DNA from: JAEUMY01 sp033764435
GTDB lineage: Bacteria > Pseudomonadota > Gammaproteobacteria > Burkholderiales > Usitatibacteraceae
Reading direction: 5' to 3'
DNA: 64,000 nucleotides
Assembly: GCA_033764435.1 (NCBI GenBank)
Contig: JANRIX010000048.1
Coordinates: 1-64,000 of the forward strand
The notes beneath the pieces were generated by a model. It saw nothing but the letters and a program-made list of their open reading frames with translations, was not told the DNA's origin and searched no databases. A program made the position numbers and the translations under genes. Below are positions 1 to 8,964 of this stretch, in pieces. Positions within the stretch are counted from its first letter, which is position 1. Each line of letters opens with the position of its first letter.

Positions 1-180
1 GTTTCAGCGCTCTGTGACGACATCGTCATCGTCTCCAACGGCCGGGTCGTGGCCCAGGGCAACGCCCAGCAATTGCTCGACCGCTCCGGCAAGTCCTCGC
101 TCGAGGAAGCATTCGTTCATCTCTCGGGTGAAGGCGACTCGCCGCTCACGCCCACCGCCGCACAAGGAATGGCCCAATGA
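1..180 (+). CDS. ABC transporter ATPase, C-terminal end (partial)
   Basis: Only the last 59 codons are in the window, in the frame that starts at base 1. The peptide has the typical tail of an ABC ATPase after the H-loop: a run resembling CDDIVIVSNGRVVAQG followed by a glutamate-rich helix ending LEEAFVHL. The stop codon overlaps the start of the next gene (ATGA at 177-180), so this is the nucleotide-binding partner of the membrane protein that follows, as in NatA/NatB-type exporters. The Walker motifs lie outside the window, so substrate and exact family cannot be judged. Confidence 0.85.
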   Translation, partial: VSALCDDIVIVSNGRVVAQGNAQQLLDRSGKSSLEEAFVHLSGEGDSPLTPTAAQGMAQ

Positions 181-1346
181 GCACCTTTCTCACCGTACTC
201 AAGAAGGAACTCGTCGACAGCGTGCGCGACCGGCGCACCATCGCGATGATCCTCGTGGCCAGCATCCTCACCGGCCCGCTGGTACTGATGATGCTGAACA
301 GTTTCGTCTCGAAACTGTCCGACAAGGCCGAGGCCAAGAAGGTGCAGGTCCATGGCTTGCAGCACGCGCCGTCGGCCATCAACTTCTTCCAGCGCCAGGG
401 CGCGGAAATCCTCAAGGCCCCCGATGACTTCATGCAGAAGGTGAAGGACGGCAAGCTCGACGCGGTGGTCGTGTTCAAGGCCGGATTCGAGGATGAACTG
501 CGTTCGGGCAAGCAGGCATCGGTCGAGCTGGTCTATGACGACTCACGATCCGAGGCGGGACCCTCCATCGGCCTGGCGCGAAACCTGGTCAACGGCTTTG
601 GCCGTGAGCAGGGCGTCCTTCGCCTCATCGCGCGTGGCGTGAGCCCGGAGGTGATCAACGCGGTGAAGCTGGACAACATCAACGTGTCCACGCCGAAGCA
701 GCGTGCCGCGATGTTGCTTTTCTTCATCCCGATGACGACCCTCATCCTCTGCATCACCGGCGGCATGGCGGTGGCCATCGACTCCACGGCCGGCGAGCGC
801 GAGCGCGGGTCGCTGGAGCCGCTGCTCTTGAACCCGGTGAAGCTCTCCGAGCTCATCCTCGGCAAATGGAGTGCGGTGTCGTTGTACGCCAGCGTGGTCG
901 TGTTGCTTGCGATTCTCGGCTATGTGCTCACGCTGCTTTACATGCCGATGAAGTTCGATCTGCCACTCAGCTTCGGCTGGCGCGAGTTCGGCCTGTTCTC
1001 GCTGATCGCGGTGCCGCTGGCCGCAATGCTGGGCTCCATCCTGATGCTCATCGCCACGTTTGGCCGCAGCTTCAAGGAAGCGCAGACCTACGCAAGCTAC
1101 GTCATCACCGTCGTGTCATTCGTGCCGGCGATCGCCATCTTCAGTTCGGTGAAGGATGCCTTCTGGCAACTGCTGGTGCCGGTGATGGGTGCCAACATGG
1201 TGTTCATGCGCATCCTGCGCGGCGACCTGGTGGGCATCGAGCACTTCGCCGTGCCGCTCGCGGTCAGTGTGATCGTGACTGTGGCATGCCTCACGCTGAT
1301 GGGCCGCCTGCTGCGGCGCGAAGAGATCGTGTTCGGGCGGAGCTGA
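177..1346 (+). CDS. ABC-2 type permease (NatB-like)
   Basis: Membrane component of an ABC exporter, 389 aa. An N-terminal transmembrane helix (about residues 20-45) is followed by a large extracytoplasmic domain and then five or six C-terminal hydrophobic segments (from about residue 178), the ABC2_membrane_3 layout. A cytosolic stretch with GERERGSLEPLLLNPV is the conserved coupling motif of NatB-like sodium or peptide exporters. Start codon overlaps the ATPase stop by four bases, indicating translational coupling. Substrate is unknown; NatB similarity is judged from motif and length only. Confidence 0.85.
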   Translation: MSTFLTVLKKELVDSVRDRRTIAMILVASILTGPLVLMMLNSFVSKLSDKAEAKKVQVHGLQHAPSAINFFQRQGAEILKAPDDFMQKVKDGKLDAVVVFKAGFEDELRSGKQASVELVYDDSRSEAGPSIGLARNLVNGFGREQGVLRLIARGVSPEVINAVKLDNINVSTPKQRAAMLLFFIPMTTLILCITGGMAVAIDSTAGERERGSLEPLLLNPVKLSELILGKWSAVSLYASVVVLLAILGYVLTLLYMPMKFDLPLSFGWREFGLFSLIAVPLAAMLGSILMLIATFGRSFKEAQTYASYVITVVSFVPAIAIFSSVKDAFWQLLVPVMGANMVFMRILRGDLVGIEHFAVPLAVSVIVTVACLTLMGRLLRREEIVFGRS

Positions 1347-1386
1347 AGCCGGTCGCCAGGGCCGGCTGGCAAAACGGGCGCGCTGA

Positions 1387-2745
1387 TCAGACCACGATCA
1401 GCGCGATGCCCAGCGCCACCACCAGCACTGCAAGTCCGCCGAGGAGCAGCAGCGGACCGGTCGGCAGAGTTTCTCGCGGTGTGTTCGCGCCGCGCGTGGA
1501 AATGAGCGTGCCATCCAGTGAAATGCCTGGCCGCTGGGTCGGTTGGGGAGGCAGTTCAACAATCGGTGCTGCGGGCGCCGGGTCAGTCTTCGCGGCGGAC
1601 GCGCCCAAGGCAAGTCGCTCGGATTCCTGACGCTGCTGGATGTACTGGGCGAGACGCAGCCTGGCCAGCGTCGAGTCCGGAGCCTGATCGGCAGCAGGCG
1701 CATTGGCTGACGGTGCGTCGCCTGCCGGTGCCGCGGCAGCGGCAGCTTTCGCTGCGGCCGCATTCGCAATGCTCGTGTCGGTCTTGACCCGAATGGTCGC
1801 GGCTTCTGGCTTGGTCGTCGGTGCCGGCTTTGGCGGCAGCTTTACGCGCCGAAATTCTGGCACGGGCGGCCAGTCACCGATCCCGATGTGCTTGACCGCC
1901 TCGTGCATCGCACGCGCGAAGTCGCGCATGGTCGCGAATCGCGCTGCGGGTTCCTTGGCGAGCGCCTGCAGCACCAGCGCATCCAGGTTTTCCGGCACCA
2001 GCGGATTGTGGGCGGACGGCGGTGGCGGCGGCGTGTTGACCGTGGCGTACATGATGGCGCTGATGTTGGGACCATCGAACGGGCAGTAGCCGGTCAGCAT
2101 TTCATACAGCACCACGCCGAGTGAAAACACGTCGGTGGCGGCGGTGACCTCGGTGCCGATGACCTGCTCCGGCGACATGTAGCGCGGTGAGCCCAGGATC
2201 ATCCCGGTGAGCGTCTTCACCTTGGACGCGGGCATGCGCGCGATGCCGAAATCCATGATCTTCGCCACCAGTCCGTCCTGGCCCTCGGCCTCGGAGACCA
2301 TGATGTTCGACGGCTTCACATCGCGATGGATGATCTCGCGCGAGTGCGCAAAGGCGAGACCATCGGCCACTTGCGCGGCAATTGAAGTGGCAATGGCGAT
2401 GGGCAGGGGCTTGTCCGGCGCAACCAGCGCCTTCAGTTCCTCGCCTTCGATGAACTCCATCGCCATGTAGGCGAAGCGGTCGGTCTTGCCCACATCGAAA
2501 ATGGTGACGATGTTGGGATGGTTGAGCTTGCCCGCCGCCTTGATCTCCTGCGCGAAGCGGGCCTCGTACTCCGCGATGTCGCTCTGGTTGATCTGGAAGT
2601 TGACCGTCTTGATGGCGACCACGCGTTCGATGACCGGATCGACGGCCTGGTACACGACGCCCATGGCGCCGCTGCCCAGCACCTTGAGCACCTTGTAGCG
2701 GCCGATGATATCGATATCCAGCGGTTTGTCCGATGCGGTGGTCAT
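1387..2745 (-). CDS. membrane-anchored Ser/Thr protein kinase
   Basis: Hanks-type kinase of 452 aa. The glycine loop GSGAMG is at about residues 24-29, the ATP lysine is in AIKTVN (about K46), the catalytic loop reads HRDVKPSN, and DFG and the activation segment with SPRYMSPEQ follow. After the kinase domain (to about residue 280) comes an alanine/proline-rich linker and a single C-terminal transmembrane helix rich in leucine and valine that would anchor the kinase on the inner membrane. No PASTA repeats are present. It lies just downstream of tonB on the same strand (18-bp gap), so the two may be co-transcribed. Target unknown. Confidence 0.93.
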   Translation of the reverse strand: MTTASDKPLDIDIIGRYKVLKVLGSGAMGVVYQAVDPVIERVVAIKTVNFQINQSDIAEYEARFAQEIKAAGKLNHPNIVTIFDVGKTDRFAYMAMEFIEGEELKALVAPDKPLPIAIATSIAAQVADGLAFAHSREIIHRDVKPSNIMVSEAEGQDGLVAKIMDFGIARMPASKVKTLTGMILGSPRYMSPEQVIGTEVTAATDVFSLGVVLYEMLTGYCPFDGPNISAIMYATVNTPPPPPSAHNPLVPENLDALVLQALAKEPAARFATMRDFARAMHEAVKHIGIGDWPPVPEFRRVKLPPKPAPTTKPEAATIRVKTDTSIANAAAAKAAAAAAPAGDAPSANAPAADQAPDSTLARLRLAQYIQQRQESERLALGASAAKTDPAPAAPIVELPPQPTQRPGISLDGTLISTRGANTPRETLPTGPLLLLGGLAVLVVALGIALIVV

Positions 2746-2763
2746 GGCTCTGCGGTGTTCCGG

Positions 2764-3651
2764 TTAGCGCTTGAATTCAACATCGACTTCATAGCTCCGC
2801 CGATCCGCGCCCGGCGGAAATTTCCATTGCGAAATGGAGTCGATGACCGCGCGGTCAAACAGACGCTGCGGGTAGGCGTTCAATATTTCGACGGCGATGA
2901 CATTGCCGCCTGCATCAATCGTGGCGCGGGCCTTTACCTTGCCCTCCGAAACGCCCTGGCGCACGGCGGCGATAGGAAAGCGGAGCGGCACGCGGGAGAT
3001 GGGTTCCAGCGTCCGTGCTGCAGCGGAGCTTGGCTGTTCGACCTTTGGGGCAGCGACAGGAGGCAAGGTCGGCTGCGCCGGTTGCACCACGGGTGGTTCA
3101 ACGGGTTTCGGCGCGGCCGCAGGTTCGGCTTTGCGCGGCGGGCGCTTTGGTTCGGTCGACGGCTCGGACGGCTTGCGCTGTTCGGGACGTTTCTCCGGGG
3201 CCTTGTCCTCCTTGCCCGGTTTGGCGGTGCCGGCTGCCGGTGGCGGAGATTGAGGCTGGGCCTTGGGTGCCGGCGCGGGTTCGCGCAACGCGGGGGCTGA
3301 GGCGGTTTTGGCCGGTGCCACGGGTTTGTCGGCAACCGGAGGCGAGGGCTTGGCGGCAGCGGACGGCGCCGTAGTTGGTGCGGGAGTCGGTGCAGCTGCC
3401 GGTGCGGACGGTGCAGGCAAAGTCGTCGGCGGAGCAACGGGCACCGATGTCGGCGCGACCGTGACTGGCCCGGCTGGAGCGCGGTCGCGAAGCTTGTTCC
3501 ATAGCAGCCAGCCCTCCAGCGCGGCGACGCTTGCGAGTAGCAGGGCGGCAAACCCGACCTTGGCCGGATCGTTCAGGAAGCGGGCGGCGGCACCCTGTGG
3601 TGCATGGCCACCGTCATGCCGCGGCCCCTGCGTTGCCTGCTTCATGGCCAT
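2764..3651 (-). CDS. TonB-family energy transducer
   Basis: Protein of 295 aa with the TonB plan: short cytoplasmic N-terminus, one transmembrane segment (about residues 32-52), a long proline/alanine/lysine-rich periplasmic spacer, and a C-terminal TonB domain (about residues 215-295) containing the pattern EGKVKARATIDAGGNV and ending with a W-K-F-P-P segment. Family members transmit proton-motive force to outer-membrane receptors. No exbB/exbD or receptor gene is nearby; instead a Ser/Thr kinase follows immediately, so a standard iron-uptake role is not supported by context. A second possible start lies two codons downstream. Confidence 0.85.
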   Translation of the reverse strand: MAMKQATQGPRHDGGHAPQGAAARFLNDPAKVGFAALLLASVAALEGWLLWNKLRDRAPAGPVTVAPTSVPVAPPTTLPAPSAPAAAPTPAPTTAPSAAAKPSPPVADKPVAPAKTASAPALREPAPAPKAQPQSPPPAAGTAKPGKEDKAPEKRPEQRKPSEPSTEPKRPPRKAEPAAAPKPVEPPVVQPAQPTLPPVAAPKVEQPSSAAARTLEPISRVPLRFPIAAVRQGVSEGKVKARATIDAGGNVIAVEILNAYPQRLFDRAVIDSISQWKFPPGADRRSYEVDVEFKR

Positions 3652-3914
3652 GCCGTTGCGTCTCCCTGTTGCGTGAGGTGTTCTGTCCGGATGGTGCGTG
3701 TTCTGTGGTCAGTTCCGTGCGAATCGACTGACTCTGGGCTTAGTTTACTGAAATGTGTCTCCGCTCCATAGAGCAGGGGCTGTTTCATCACCCGTAGCCG
3801 GTATGCCCGGCTAAGTGTCCAATGCGCCCACCCGGTGCGACCAGCGGGATCGCGCCGGGTGTTTGCGAGAGTGCGGGCCGGATTTCCGCAGTCCGCAAGG
3901 CATAATCCCGCCCG

Positions 3915-5903
3915 ATGACTCCTCTGCAGCGAATATTCGCACCGGACGGCCCGCTGGCCCAGGCCATTCCCGGCTTCCGTTTCCGTGAACAACAGGTCCA
4001 GATGGCCGAGGCCATCGAATCGGCCATCGACAACTACCGCGTACTGGTCGCCGAGGCCGGCACCGGCACGGGGAAGACCGTCGCCTATCTGGTGCCGGCG
4101 CTGCGGTCCGGCGGCAAGGTCATCATCTCCACCGGCACCAAGACGCTGCAGGACCAGCTGTTCCATCGTGATCTGCCCATGGTGCGCGATGCGTTGGGCG
4201 TGCCGGTCACGGTGGCGCTGCTGAAGGGCCGGGCCAACTACGTCTGCCTGCATCACCTCGACACTGCGGTGGCCGAAGGCCGCTTCATGTCGCGCGAGGA
4301 TGCGAAGCACATCCACGCCATCAAACGCTTCGCCGATCAGGGGCTGGCCGGCGGCAACACGGGCGACAAGGCCGAGTGCGGCAGCGTGCCGGAGAGCGCC
4401 AGCGTCTGGGCGCAGGCCACCTCCACGCGCGAGAACTGTCTCGGCACCCAATGCAGCCGCCACGGCGAATGCTTTCTCATGAACGCGCGCAAGAAGGCGC
4501 TGGAAGCTGACGTGCTGGTGGTGAACCACCATCTTTTCTTTGCCGACCTCGTGCTGTCCGACGAAGGCGCGACCGAGCTGCTGCCGGCGTGCAACACCGT
4601 CATCTTCGACGAGGCGCACCAGTTGCCGGAGACGGCGTCGATGTTCTTCGGCGAGAGCGTCTCCACCACCCAGTTGATTGAACTGGCGCGGGACACGCGC
4701 ATGGCCGCCATCGAGCACGCGAAGGATTTCGCGGCGCTGCCCGACGCCTGCGTGGAGCTGGACCGCGCGATACGCGACGTGCGCATCGCCGTGCCCGGTG
4801 AGAATCTCAAGTTGCCCGAAAGCGCAATCAGCCGCTTTCCCGAGTTCTATCCCGCGCTCACGGCGCTGCAGGAAAAACTGACCGAGTTCCGCGAGCTTCT
4901 CGAAAGCCAGGCCGAGCGCGCGCCGGAAATCCAGAACTGCCTCAACCGCGCGGATGACTTTGCCCAGCGCATTACCGCCTGGCGCGACACGTCGTACCAG
5001 GGCTTCGTGCGCTGGCTGGATGTGTTCCATCAGGGCCTGGTGCTGCAGCTCACGCCGCTTTCAGTGGCCGATCCCTTCCAGAAACAGATCGAAGGCCGCA
5101 AACAGGCGTGGATCATGACCAGCGCCACGCTGGCGGTGAAGACGGATTTCTCGCTCTACCAGCGCGAGCTGGGCCTGACCGACGAGGAGCGCGTGCAGAC
5201 GCGCGGCTGGGCCTCGCCGTTCAAGTACGAAGAGCAGGCACTGCTCTATGTGCCGGAGCAGATGCCCGAGCCCAACAGCAGCGAGTATTCGCTGGCGGTG
5301 GTGGAGAAGGCGCTGCCACTCATCGAGGCCAGCGGGGGCGGGGCATTCCTGCTCTTCACCAGCCTGCGCGCCATGGACCGCGCGACCGATCTCCTGCGTG
5401 CAGAGTGGGAGAAGCGTGGCTGGGACTATCCGCTTCTGAAGCAGGGCGAAGGCTCGCGCAGCGAATTGCTGGAGCGCTTCCGCGCCGCCGGCAATGCCGT
5501 GCTCATCGGCAGCCAGTCGTTCTGGGAAGGCGTGGACGTGAAAGGCGAGGCGTTGTCACTGGTGGTGATCGACAAGCTCCCCTTCGCGCCGCCCGACGAC
5601 CCCGTCATGGCCGCGCGTATCGACGCCATCAATCAGGCGGGCGGCAACGCGTTCATGGATTTCCAGCTGCCCCACGCCATCATCAGTCTGAAGCAGGGGG
5701 CGGGGCGGTTGATCCGGGACGAGGAGGATCGCGGGGTGCTGATGATCTGTGACCCGCGGTTGATTTCGAAGCCGTATGGGAAGAGGATTTGGCAGAGTTT
5801 GCCGGGGATGAAGAGGACCAGGGTTGAGGCGGAGGCTTTGGCATTCCTATCCAACGATTCCATGAACGAGTCAAAGGTCACTTCTACCGTTAGCAATGGC
5901 TGA
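3915..5903 (+). CDS. ATP-dependent DNA helicase, DinG/YoaA (XPD-like) family
   Basis: 662-aa superfamily 2 helicase. Walker A is AEAGTGTGKT (about residues 51-60), Walker B is IFDEAH, and motif VI lies in QGAGRLIRDEEDRG near the C-terminus. Cysteines around NYVCLHHL and in RENCLGTQCSRHGEC form the pattern expected for the XPD/YoaA 4Fe-4S cluster. YoaA relatives act in DNA repair with the polymerase chi subunit. A copy of the iterated palindrome begins 14 bases after the start codon and encodes RIFA. The last 8 bases overlap the next gene, where base composition drops sharply. Confidence 0.92.
   Translation: MTPLQRIFAPDGPLAQAIPGFRFREQQVQMAEAIESAIDNYRVLVAEAGTGTGKTVAYLVPALRSGGKVIISTGTKTLQDQLFHRDLPMVRDALGVPVTVALLKGRANYVCLHHLDTAVAEGRFMSREDAKHIHAIKRFADQGLAGGNTGDKAECGSVPESASVWAQATSTRENCLGTQCSRHGECFLMNARKKALEADVLVVNHHLFFADLVLSDEGATELLPACNTVIFDEAHQLPETASMFFGESVSTTQLIELARDTRMAAIEHAKDFAALPDACVELDRAIRDVRIAVPGENLKLPESAISRFPEFYPALTALQEKLTEFRELLESQAERAPEIQNCLNRADDFAQRITAWRDTSYQGFVRWLDVFHQGLVLQLTPLSVADPFQKQIEGRKQAWIMTSATLAVKTDFSLYQRELGLTDEERVQTRGWASPFKYEEQALLYVPEQMPEPNSSEYSLAVVEKALPLIEASGGGAFLLFTSLRAMDRATDLLRAEWEKRGWDYPLLKQGEGSRSELLERFRAAGNAVLIGSQSFWEGVDVKGEALSLVVIDKLPFAPPDDPVMAARIDAINQAGGNAFMDFQLPHAIISLKQGAGRLIRDEEDRGVLMICDPRLISKPYGKRIWQSLPGMKRTRVEAEALAFLSNDSMNESKVTSTVSNG
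3929..3940. repeat. iterated palindrome GCGAATATTCGC
   Basis: Perfect copy in the helicase gene 14 bases after its ATG; read as RIFA. Confidence 0.95.
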
Positions 5904-6993
5904 GATGCTCTATAAATACGCCTCTGTGTGGGCACTTGAAGGCGGAGTCAATCTGAACCTTGAAGATGCAGAAGTGGAGATCGCCAAGGTGCCGAGCGGA
6001 CGATTCGTTGTGTCGCGCAATTCAGAATTGTTGTTTGAGCATGCGGAATTAGGGACAGCTGTGGCGCACGTAATGCTGCGGGGGCTGATCGGTAATTCGG
6101 AGGCAGCATCTGTTTTGCCCCGCGTTCAATCTGCGCTGCTAGAAGTGCAATCGGCAAGACGGAAGAAATTGGGCAACAAGGTATTTCTAGCCTTCGAGGC
6201 ATTTGGGCAGCTAGAAGTTGATACAGATTCGCAAATCAAAGAGCTGGAGTCTTTCTCAGTCGGGTTTGGGCTCTATGACCGGGGGGCAGTTAAGTTACAG
6301 CACAGAGCGTTAATTGAATCGATGCAAACAGCGCTGGCAGTTCTTAGTCCGTACCCGCCAAAGTTCTCCAATGTTCTAGACAGCGTTATTGCGTTTAGAA
6401 ACGATGGCAGGCCAATTTTCAGCGTGGAGCTCAGGGCAAGTGCGGAACTATCTGTTTCACAGCCATTTAATGAACGTCAGGCCCAGGAGATTGCATCTGC
6501 ATTTCAAGAAGTACTAGGCGCGATTGAGTTCGAGTCGGTAGTTCGTCTGACCGCACAGCTACTCAGCAACAAGCAAGATCGTCTACTGTCATTCCTCTCA
6601 GGTTGGGCTGGCTTGGAGCGGCTGATTGCGAAGTTGTTCAACACGATTGAGCCAGAACTCGACACACTTGATGCAGCAAAGAATCATCCAAAGCTACATG
6701 AAGAGCTAGTGAAACTCCGTTCTAACGGGAGACCTGACAAGTTCAGCATTGCTCAAAAATGTCTTGTGGTAAGCATGAGATTGTTTGAGGCTAAGTCTTC
6801 TGTTCTGGCAATCGAATCCTTCAAGCTGTTCAGTGACGTCAAGAAATCTCGAGATGCGATCTATCACGGAGACGACTTCGATGTGGCTGACCTTCCGGAA
6901 ACCGAAGTTTTGGAGCTGATCCGCACATACATCAAGGCGTGGCTCAAGTTTCAGAGCCGCAGAAAATGCAATGATTCCATGGAGTTCAAATGA
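5896..6993 (+). CDS. hypothetical protein with a HEPN-like C-terminus
   Basis: 365-aa protein that I do not recognise as a named family. It is predicted soluble, mixed alpha/beta in the first 200 residues and largely helical after that. Near the C-terminus R319-DAIY-H324 matches the R-x4-6-H motif of HEPN ribonucleases, followed by an acidic segment and a long amphipathic helix, an arrangement seen in Apea-like/HEPN accessory proteins. The gene is noticeably AT-richer than both neighbours and uses AT-ending codons freely, a sign of recent transfer. It is wedged by short overlaps between the helicase gene and the next small gene. Nuclease function is inference only. Confidence 0.55.
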   Translation: MAEMLYKYASVWALEGGVNLNLEDAEVEIAKVPSGRFVVSRNSELLFEHAELGTAVAHVMLRGLIGNSEAASVLPRVQSALLEVQSARRKKLGNKVFLAFEAFGQLEVDTDSQIKELESFSVGFGLYDRGAVKLQHRALIESMQTALAVLSPYPPKFSNVLDSVIAFRNDGRPIFSVELRASAELSVSQPFNERQAQEIASAFQEVLGAIEFESVVRLTAQLLSNKQDRLLSFLSGWAGLERLIAKLFNTIEPELDTLDAAKNHPKLHEELVKLRSNGRPDKFSIAQKCLVVSMRLFEAKSSVLAIESFKLFSDVKKSRDAIYHGDDFDVADLPETEVLELIRTYIKAWLKFQSRRKCNDSMEFK

Positions 6994-7415
6994 GCACCGT
7001 CCTCTGGTCCAACCTCCTCATCGACGGCAAGGTCGAATCCGACGAATCGGATCACTATGCCCTCTACAAGCATGCCGACAAGCTGGAGCAGCTCACGCAG
7101 AAGCTCGGCCTGCCGTCATTCCAGTCCGCCTGCGACACGACCGACCTGCAGTTCAACATGAACGATGACGCGGAGCTGCCGGCCGGCATGACGTCCACCA
7201 ACGAGGTCATGGCGCAGAAGGGGCAGTGGCTCACGCTCGCGGACGGCATACGCATGCTGGAAGGTCTGCTTGCGAATATTCGCAAGGATAAAGTGCGCTT
7301 CGGTTTGCTCTCCAATCAGCATGACGAGGTGGTGGAGGAGCTGGAAGAAGTGCTGGCCTTCGCGCGCAAGGGTGAGGGCAAGGCGCAGAAGTTCAACTTT
7401 GGCGTGATTCAATGA
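6990..7415 (+). CDS. conserved-looking hypothetical protein
   Basis: 141-aa soluble acidic protein of unknown function. It returns to the GC-rich codon use of the host, unlike the gene before it. No signal peptide or membrane segment is visible; the C-terminal half is predicted helical and ends with a charged segment. Start overlaps the upstream stop (ATGA at 6990-6993) and its own stop overlaps the next start. It carries an iterated palindrome in frame as ANIR, with extended symmetric arms. Probably an immobile resident gene that originally followed the helicase, with the AT-rich gene inserted between them. Confidence 0.6.
   Translation: MSTVLWSNLLIDGKVESDESDHYALYKHADKLEQLTQKLGLPSFQSACDTTDLQFNMNDDAELPAGMTSTNEVMAQKGQWLTLADGIRMLEGLLANIRKDKVRFGLLSNQHDEVVEELEEVLAFARKGEGKAQKFNFGVIQ
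7269..7286. repeat. iterated palindrome, extended to 18 bp
   Basis: CTTGCGAATATTCGCAAG, a perfect 18-bp palindrome inside a coding region; core at 7272-7283 read as ANIR. Confidence 0.95.
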
Positions 7416-7942
7416 GGCTGTTGAGGGTTACAGCAGATCTCACGCAAGCAGCAATGAAGCTTCTGAAGTTCCTGTTCGAGCCCAATACCTCACTCTTTCG
7501 CTACTGTGCTGCTGCGGTGCCGATGGCAATGATTCCTTCTGCCATTTTGGTCGGGTTGGCCTGGATTGCGGCAGAGCTCCTCGGCATCGACATGCGGTCC
7601 GTCCCAAAGCCAGTACTTGAACCAACACTGACAGAGTTGGCCGGTGCAGTATTCATTGGTCCGTTAGTAGAAACAGCAATCCTGGCAATCGTTGTCTATG
7701 TCCTTTCCCGATGGATCAACACTGCCATGCTTGTTGCGACGTGCTCTGCGTTGATTTGGGGAGGATTGCACGCGATGGCCGCTCCCTTCTGGTTTTTTGG
7801 CACTGTATGGAGCTTTTTCGTATTTTCCGCTGCGTTCATTGCTTGGGAAAGGAAGTCCTTTTCGCAAGGATTCATCGCGGCATCTGTTCCGCACGCAGCA
7901 ATCAATCTGCTTGTGATGGCAGTGCTGTTTATGGGGAAGTAG
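7412..7942 (+). CDS. CPBP-family (CAAX protease-like) membrane protein
   Basis: 176-aa integral membrane protein with about five hydrophobic segments. The motifs GPLVETAIL, GGLHAMAAPFWF and PHAAINLLV correspond to the glutamate and two histidine motifs of the CPBP/abortive-infection intramembrane protease family, although the first motif has a single glutamate (ET rather than EE), so catalytic competence is uncertain. An alternative start at 7454 would remove an amphipathic N-terminus. Base composition is lower in GC than the surroundings. Family members act in prenyl-protein processing or bacteriocin self-immunity; no partner gene is visible here. Confidence 0.65.
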   Translation: MRLLRVTADLTQAAMKLLKFLFEPNTSLFRYCAAAVPMAMIPSAILVGLAWIAAELLGIDMRSVPKPVLEPTLTELAGAVFIGPLVETAILAIVVYVLSRWINTAMLVATCSALIWGGLHAMAAPFWFFGTVWSFFVFSAAFIAWERKSFSQGFIAASVPHAAINLLVMAVLFMGK

Positions 7943-7984
7943 TCTCTATGCTGCTGTGAGCGCCCAATATAGGGGGCGGCTAGC

Positions 7985-8920
7985 TCACTTGGTGATTGTC
8001 AATCGTTCGAGCAGTGGTTTCACCGCCGGATGCAATCGCGCGGCATCCGCCTCACGCAAGGTGTTCGCCGCCGTGGCGAACGCCGCCTGCGGCAAGCGCT
8101 TCGCCAACTCCGTTTCCGCGCCACGCAATGCCGTGACGAGCTTGGTCACTTCGGCATCGGGCGTGTCCCGCCGCACCATGATGACCGACCAGAGCCCCAC
8201 GGATTTCACTGCCTCGGTCTGCCCCTTGTAGCTGCCCGCCGGAATCTCCATCGCGCGGAGTGCCAGTTTGGCCCGGCGGATGCTTGCAATGTCTTCCGTT
8301 GAAGGCGCGATGAAACGTGCGCCGCCAGGACTGTTGGCCAGCGTCTCGAAGCCCGGCCAGCCGATGCCGCCGCCCCACAGCGCGTCGGCTTCGCCGTTCA
8401 GCACCAGCTTCGGGCCGTCGGCGGCGCGCTCAAGGATGATGGAGACGAAGTCTTTTTCGGTATCGAGGCCGATGCCCTGCATCACGTCGCGCGCGAGGAG
8501 GCGAAGCCCGGTGGCCCGCGTGCCCCACGCGATGCGCTTGCCTTTCAGGTCGGCGATGGTGCGGTAAGGCGAATCCGCCTTGACCATGAAGGCGCCGGGG
8601 CCGGGATAGGTGACCCACAGGACTGCCAGATCGCGCGCGACTTCAGGCCGCTCGGCGAACGCTTGATACGCGGCGTCGCCCTGGATGAGCGCCAGTTCCA
8701 CCTTGCGTTCGAGCAGCAGGCCGAAGTTCTCGGCGCTGCCGGCGGTGGCTTGCGGGGCGATGCGAACATTCGTGTTGGTGGCAGCGACCGCCTCCGCCAA
8801 CGCGTTCCCGAACACTTGGAATCCGCCGCCTGGCGTGGCGGTGGCAAGGCGATAGGTGGACAGTGTCTGGGCCTGCGCGGACGCAGCCAGCAACGTGAGG
8901 GCAAGCAGCAGGGCTTTCAT
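7985..8920 (-). CDS. TAXI-family TRAP transporter substrate-binding protein
   Basis: Periplasmic binding protein of 311 aa. A cleavable signal peptide (about residues 1-18, ending ASAQAQ) is followed by the TAXI-family opening TYRLATATPGGGFQVFGNAL and by DLKGKRIAWGTRATG. TAXI proteins deliver substrates to DctM-type TRAP permeases in the inner membrane. No TRAP permease genes adjoin it, so it is either an orphan or works with a permease elsewhere. Transcribed divergently from the NUDIX gene with only 44 bases between the two starts, a gap largely filled by an 18-bp palindrome. Confidence 0.85.
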   Translation of the reverse strand: MKALLLALTLLAASAQAQTLSTYRLATATPGGGFQVFGNALAEAVAATNTNVRIAPQATAGSAENFGLLLERKVELALIQGDAAYQAFAERPEVARDLAVLWVTYPGPGAFMVKADSPYRTIADLKGKRIAWGTRATGLRLLARDVMQGIGLDTEKDFVSIILERAADGPKLVLNGEADALWGGGIGWPGFETLANSPGGARFIAPSTEDIASIRRAKLALRAMEIPAGSYKGQTEAVKSVGLWSVIMVRRDTPDAEVTKLVTALRGAETELAKRLPQAAFATAANTLREADAARLHPAVKPLLERLTITK

Positions 8921-8944
8921 GGCGGATCAGGTTCCTCGAAGGAT

Positions 8945-8962
8945 CATGCGAATATTCGCATG
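8945..8962. repeat. iterated palindrome, extended to 18 bp, intergenic
   Basis: CATGCGAATATTCGCATG, core 8948-8959, filling the space where the NUDIX gene's RBS should be, between two divergent genes. Confidence 0.95.
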
Positions 8963-8964
8963 TC

